Source of the DNA: CAVSWN01 sp046728115
Lineage (GTDB): Bacteria; Acidobacteriota; Vicinamibacteria; Vicinamibacterales; CAVVIG01
Assembly (NCBI GenBank): GCA_046728115.1
Contig: JBKPDW010000494.1
Span: forward strand, 1 to 7,188
Direction: 5' to 3'
DNA: 7,188 nucleotides
Part shown: positions 5,609 through 7,188 of the stretch, piece by piece
How positions within the stretch are numbered: the stretch's first letter is position 1
Layout of the letters: the number at the start of each line of letters is the position of its first letter
Made by a program: the position numbers and the translations under genes
The notes under the pieces: generated by a model
Told to the model about the DNA's origin: nothing
Databases searched by the model: none
Seen by the model: the letters and a program-made list of their open reading frames with translations, nothing else

Positions 5609-7188
5609 ATGACACGAATAGCAACACGAATTGTCTGGGCTGTCGTCTCCGGCACCGCGGTGGTCGGATTGATGGTGGCGGGCCCGTCCGGGCAAGCGCC
5701 CGGTTTCCCATCCACGAAAAACGGTGAGTGGCCCTACTACACGGCCGACGCCAGGGGATCGCGCTATTCGCCGCTCGATCAGATCACTGCGACCAACTTC
5801 AATCAGCTCGAGGTCGCGTGGCGCTTCAAGACCGACAACCTCGGCACGCGGCCCGAGTTCAAGCTCGAAGGCACGCCGCTGATGGTCAAAGGCGTAATCT
5901 ACGCGACCGGCGGTACGCGCCGATCCGTCGTGGCGCTCGATGGGAAAACCGGAGAGCTGATCTGGGTGCACGCGGAGAAGGAAGGCGCGCGTGCCGTCAA
6001 TGCGCCGCGTCAGCTGTCGGGCCGCGGCCTGTCGTACTGGACAGACGGGAAAGGCGACGACCGCGTCATCTACGTGACTACTGGCTACCGTCTGGTCTCG
6101 TTGAACGCGAAGACCGGCGTCCCGGTTCCGAGCTTCGGCACCAACGGCGTCGTCGACATGAAGGTCGGCGCCGTCATCGGCAAGGGCCAGCAGATCGATC
6201 TCGAGACCGGCGAGATCGGACTGCACTCGACGCCAACCGTGGCCAAAGACGTGATTATCGTCGGTTCGTCGTTCCGCGAAGGGCTGACCGTCAAGTCACA
6301 CAACAACACCAAGGGCCTCGTCCGCGCCTGGGATGCGAAGACCGGAAAGCTTCTCTGGACGTTCAACACGATTCCCCGTCCCGGCGAGTTCGGCAACGAC
6401 ACGTGGGAAAAAGAGTCGTGGGCGATCAACGGGAATACAGGCGTCTGGTCGCAAATCACCGTCGATGAAGAACTCGGGCTCGTGTACCTGCCCGTCGAAG
6501 ATCCGACGTCGGACCTGTACGGCGGGCATCGCCCGGGCAACAACCTGTTCGGCGACAGCCTCGTCTGCGTCGATCTGAAGACCGGGCAGCGCAAGTGGCA
6601 CTATCAGATCGTCCATCATCCGATCTGGGACTACGACATGCCGGCTGCCCCGCTGCTCGCGGACATCAACGTCAACGGCCGTCCGATCAAGGCGGTTGCA
6701 CAGGCAACGAAACAGGGCTTCCTGTACGTCTTCGATCGCGTGACCGGTCAGCCTGTCTGGCCGATCGAAGAGAAGCCCGTTCCGCAGACGGACGTGCCCG
6801 GCGAGAAGACCAGTCCAACGCAGCCGTTCCCGAGCAAGCCGCCCGCCTACTCGCGCAACGGCGTGCTGGAATCCGACCTGGTGGACTTCACACCCGAGAT
6901 CAAGGCGCAAGCGCTCGAAGTGGCGAAGCGTTATCGGCTCGGTCCCGTCTTCCTCCCGCCGCTGGTGAGCAAGGCCGAGGGGCCGCTCGCCGCACTCACG
7001 GCAGGCACGTTGAGCGGCGGCGTGAACTGGCCGGGCTCGGCGTACGATCCGGAACTTCATGCGTTCTTCACGCACGCGTGCAACGCGTGCATCGCGCCGC
7101 TCGGCCTTGTCTCTCCGCCGAAGGAATTCTCGGATCTCGACTACGTGATGGGCACGGCCGGTCAGACGTTCCGTCCGATCGTCGGGGG
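5609..7188 (+). CDS. PQQ-dependent dehydrogenase, quinoprotein beta-propeller (3' end missing)
   Basis: The frame runs 526 codons from ATG 5609 to the right edge without a stop. Residues 1-30 are an export signal (MTRIATRIVWAVVSGTAVVG...), so the enzyme works in the periplasm. The mature start, WPYYTADARGSRYSPLDQI (41-59), is the classical opening of PQQ alcohol and glucose dehydrogenases. Repeated propeller-blade endings follow: VVALDGKTGELIWV (107-120), VRAWDAKTGKLLWTF (238-252) and VCVDLKTGQRKWHYQ (319-333). HHPIWDYDMPAAP (336-348) matches the glucose-dehydrogenase-type active site, whose Asp in the WDxD segment is the catalytic base. Such enzymes oxidise sugars or alcohols and pass electrons to quinone or cytochrome. 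The substrate cannot be set from sequence. There is no N-terminal membrane domain as in Gcd. Cys491 and Cys494 form CNAC followed by Ile, so this is not a haem c site. The promoter and binding site lie just upstream. Confidence 0.92.
   Translation, partial: MTRIATRIVWAVVSGTAVVGLMVAGPSGQAPGFPSTKNGEWPYYTADARGSRYSPLDQITATNFNQLEVAWRFKTDNLGTRPEFKLEGTPLMVKGVIYATGGTRRSVVALDGKTGELIWVHAEKEGARAVNAPRQLSGRGLSYWTDGKGDDRVIYVTTGYRLVSLNAKTGVPVPSFGTNGVVDMKVGAVIGKGQQIDLETGEIGLHSTPTVAKDVIIVGSSFREGLTVKSHNNTKGLVRAWDAKTGKLLWTFNTIPRPGEFGNDTWEKESWAINGNTGVWSQITVDEELGLVYLPVEDPTSDLYGGHRPGNNLFGDSLVCVDLKTGQRKWHYQIVHHPIWDYDMPAAPLLADINVNGRPIKAVAQATKQGFLYVFDRVTGQPVWPIEEKPVPQTDVPGEKTSPTQPFPSKPPAYSRNGVLESDLVDFTPEIKAQALEVAKRYRLGPVFLPPLVSKAEGPLAALTAGTLSGGVNWPGSAYDPELHAFFTHACNACIAPLGLVSPPKEFSDLDYVMGTAGQTFRPIVG

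Noticed and set aside
5513..7075. Two - strand open frames (6226-5513 and 7075-6296) opposite the dehydrogenase
   Set aside because: Both are antisense to a gene with unmistakable PQQ-propeller motifs, and their translations have no recognisable content.
7079..7093. Haem c attachment site in the dehydrogenase
   Set aside because: The residue after the CxxC is Ile, not His, so no haem would be attached.

Overview
The window is GC-rich, gene-dense bacterial DNA, probably chromosomal. The best taxonomic clue is the 843-residue permease with two FtsX/MacB-type domains, which fits the ADOP class (acidobacterial duplicated orphan permease). With the soluble PQQ dehydrogenase, the secreted metzincin and the RnfD-like/DUF2330 pair, it suggests an acidobacterium, perhaps a Vicinamibacteria-like lineage. 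That placement is an inference from gene content. No rRNA, tRNA, CRISPR array, transposase or phage gene was seen.

Layout, left to right. (1) Bases 1-105 encode, on the + strand, an internal piece of a DUF2330 protein. Directly against it, on the - strand, lies a second, nearly complete DUF2330 gene that starts at 1068 and runs off the left edge without a stop. The two copies meet tail to tail at an imperfect palindrome (91-105), so each loses its C-terminal part. (2) Upstream of the - strand DUF2330 gene, and overlapping it by ATGA, is a gene for a short RnfD/NqrB-like membrane protein (1979-1065). The two form a translationally coupled operon. (3) Divergent from that operon is the ADOP-type permease (2071-4602). 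(4) A small cold-shock-domain protein (4847-4641, - strand) converges on the permease, with a hairpin between the two stop codons. (5) Divergent from the cold-shock gene is a small exported matrixin-like zinc metalloprotease (4910-5494). (6) After a 114-bp gap holding short GACTGG repeats and a good extended -10 promoter, a PQQ-dependent beta-propeller dehydrogenase starts at 5609 and runs off the right edge.

Most products are membrane-bound or exported: the DUF2330 protein, RnfD-like protein, permease, protease and dehydrogenase. They do not form one obvious pathway. The RnfD-like/DUF2330 pair is the only clear functional unit and is the least understood part of the window. No other Rnf or Nqr subunit is present, and the RnfD-like protein shows no recognisable SGAT-type covalent flavin site. 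The most unusual structural feature is the inverted DUF2330 junction at the left edge, which is either a real rearrangement between paralogues or an assembly chimera.
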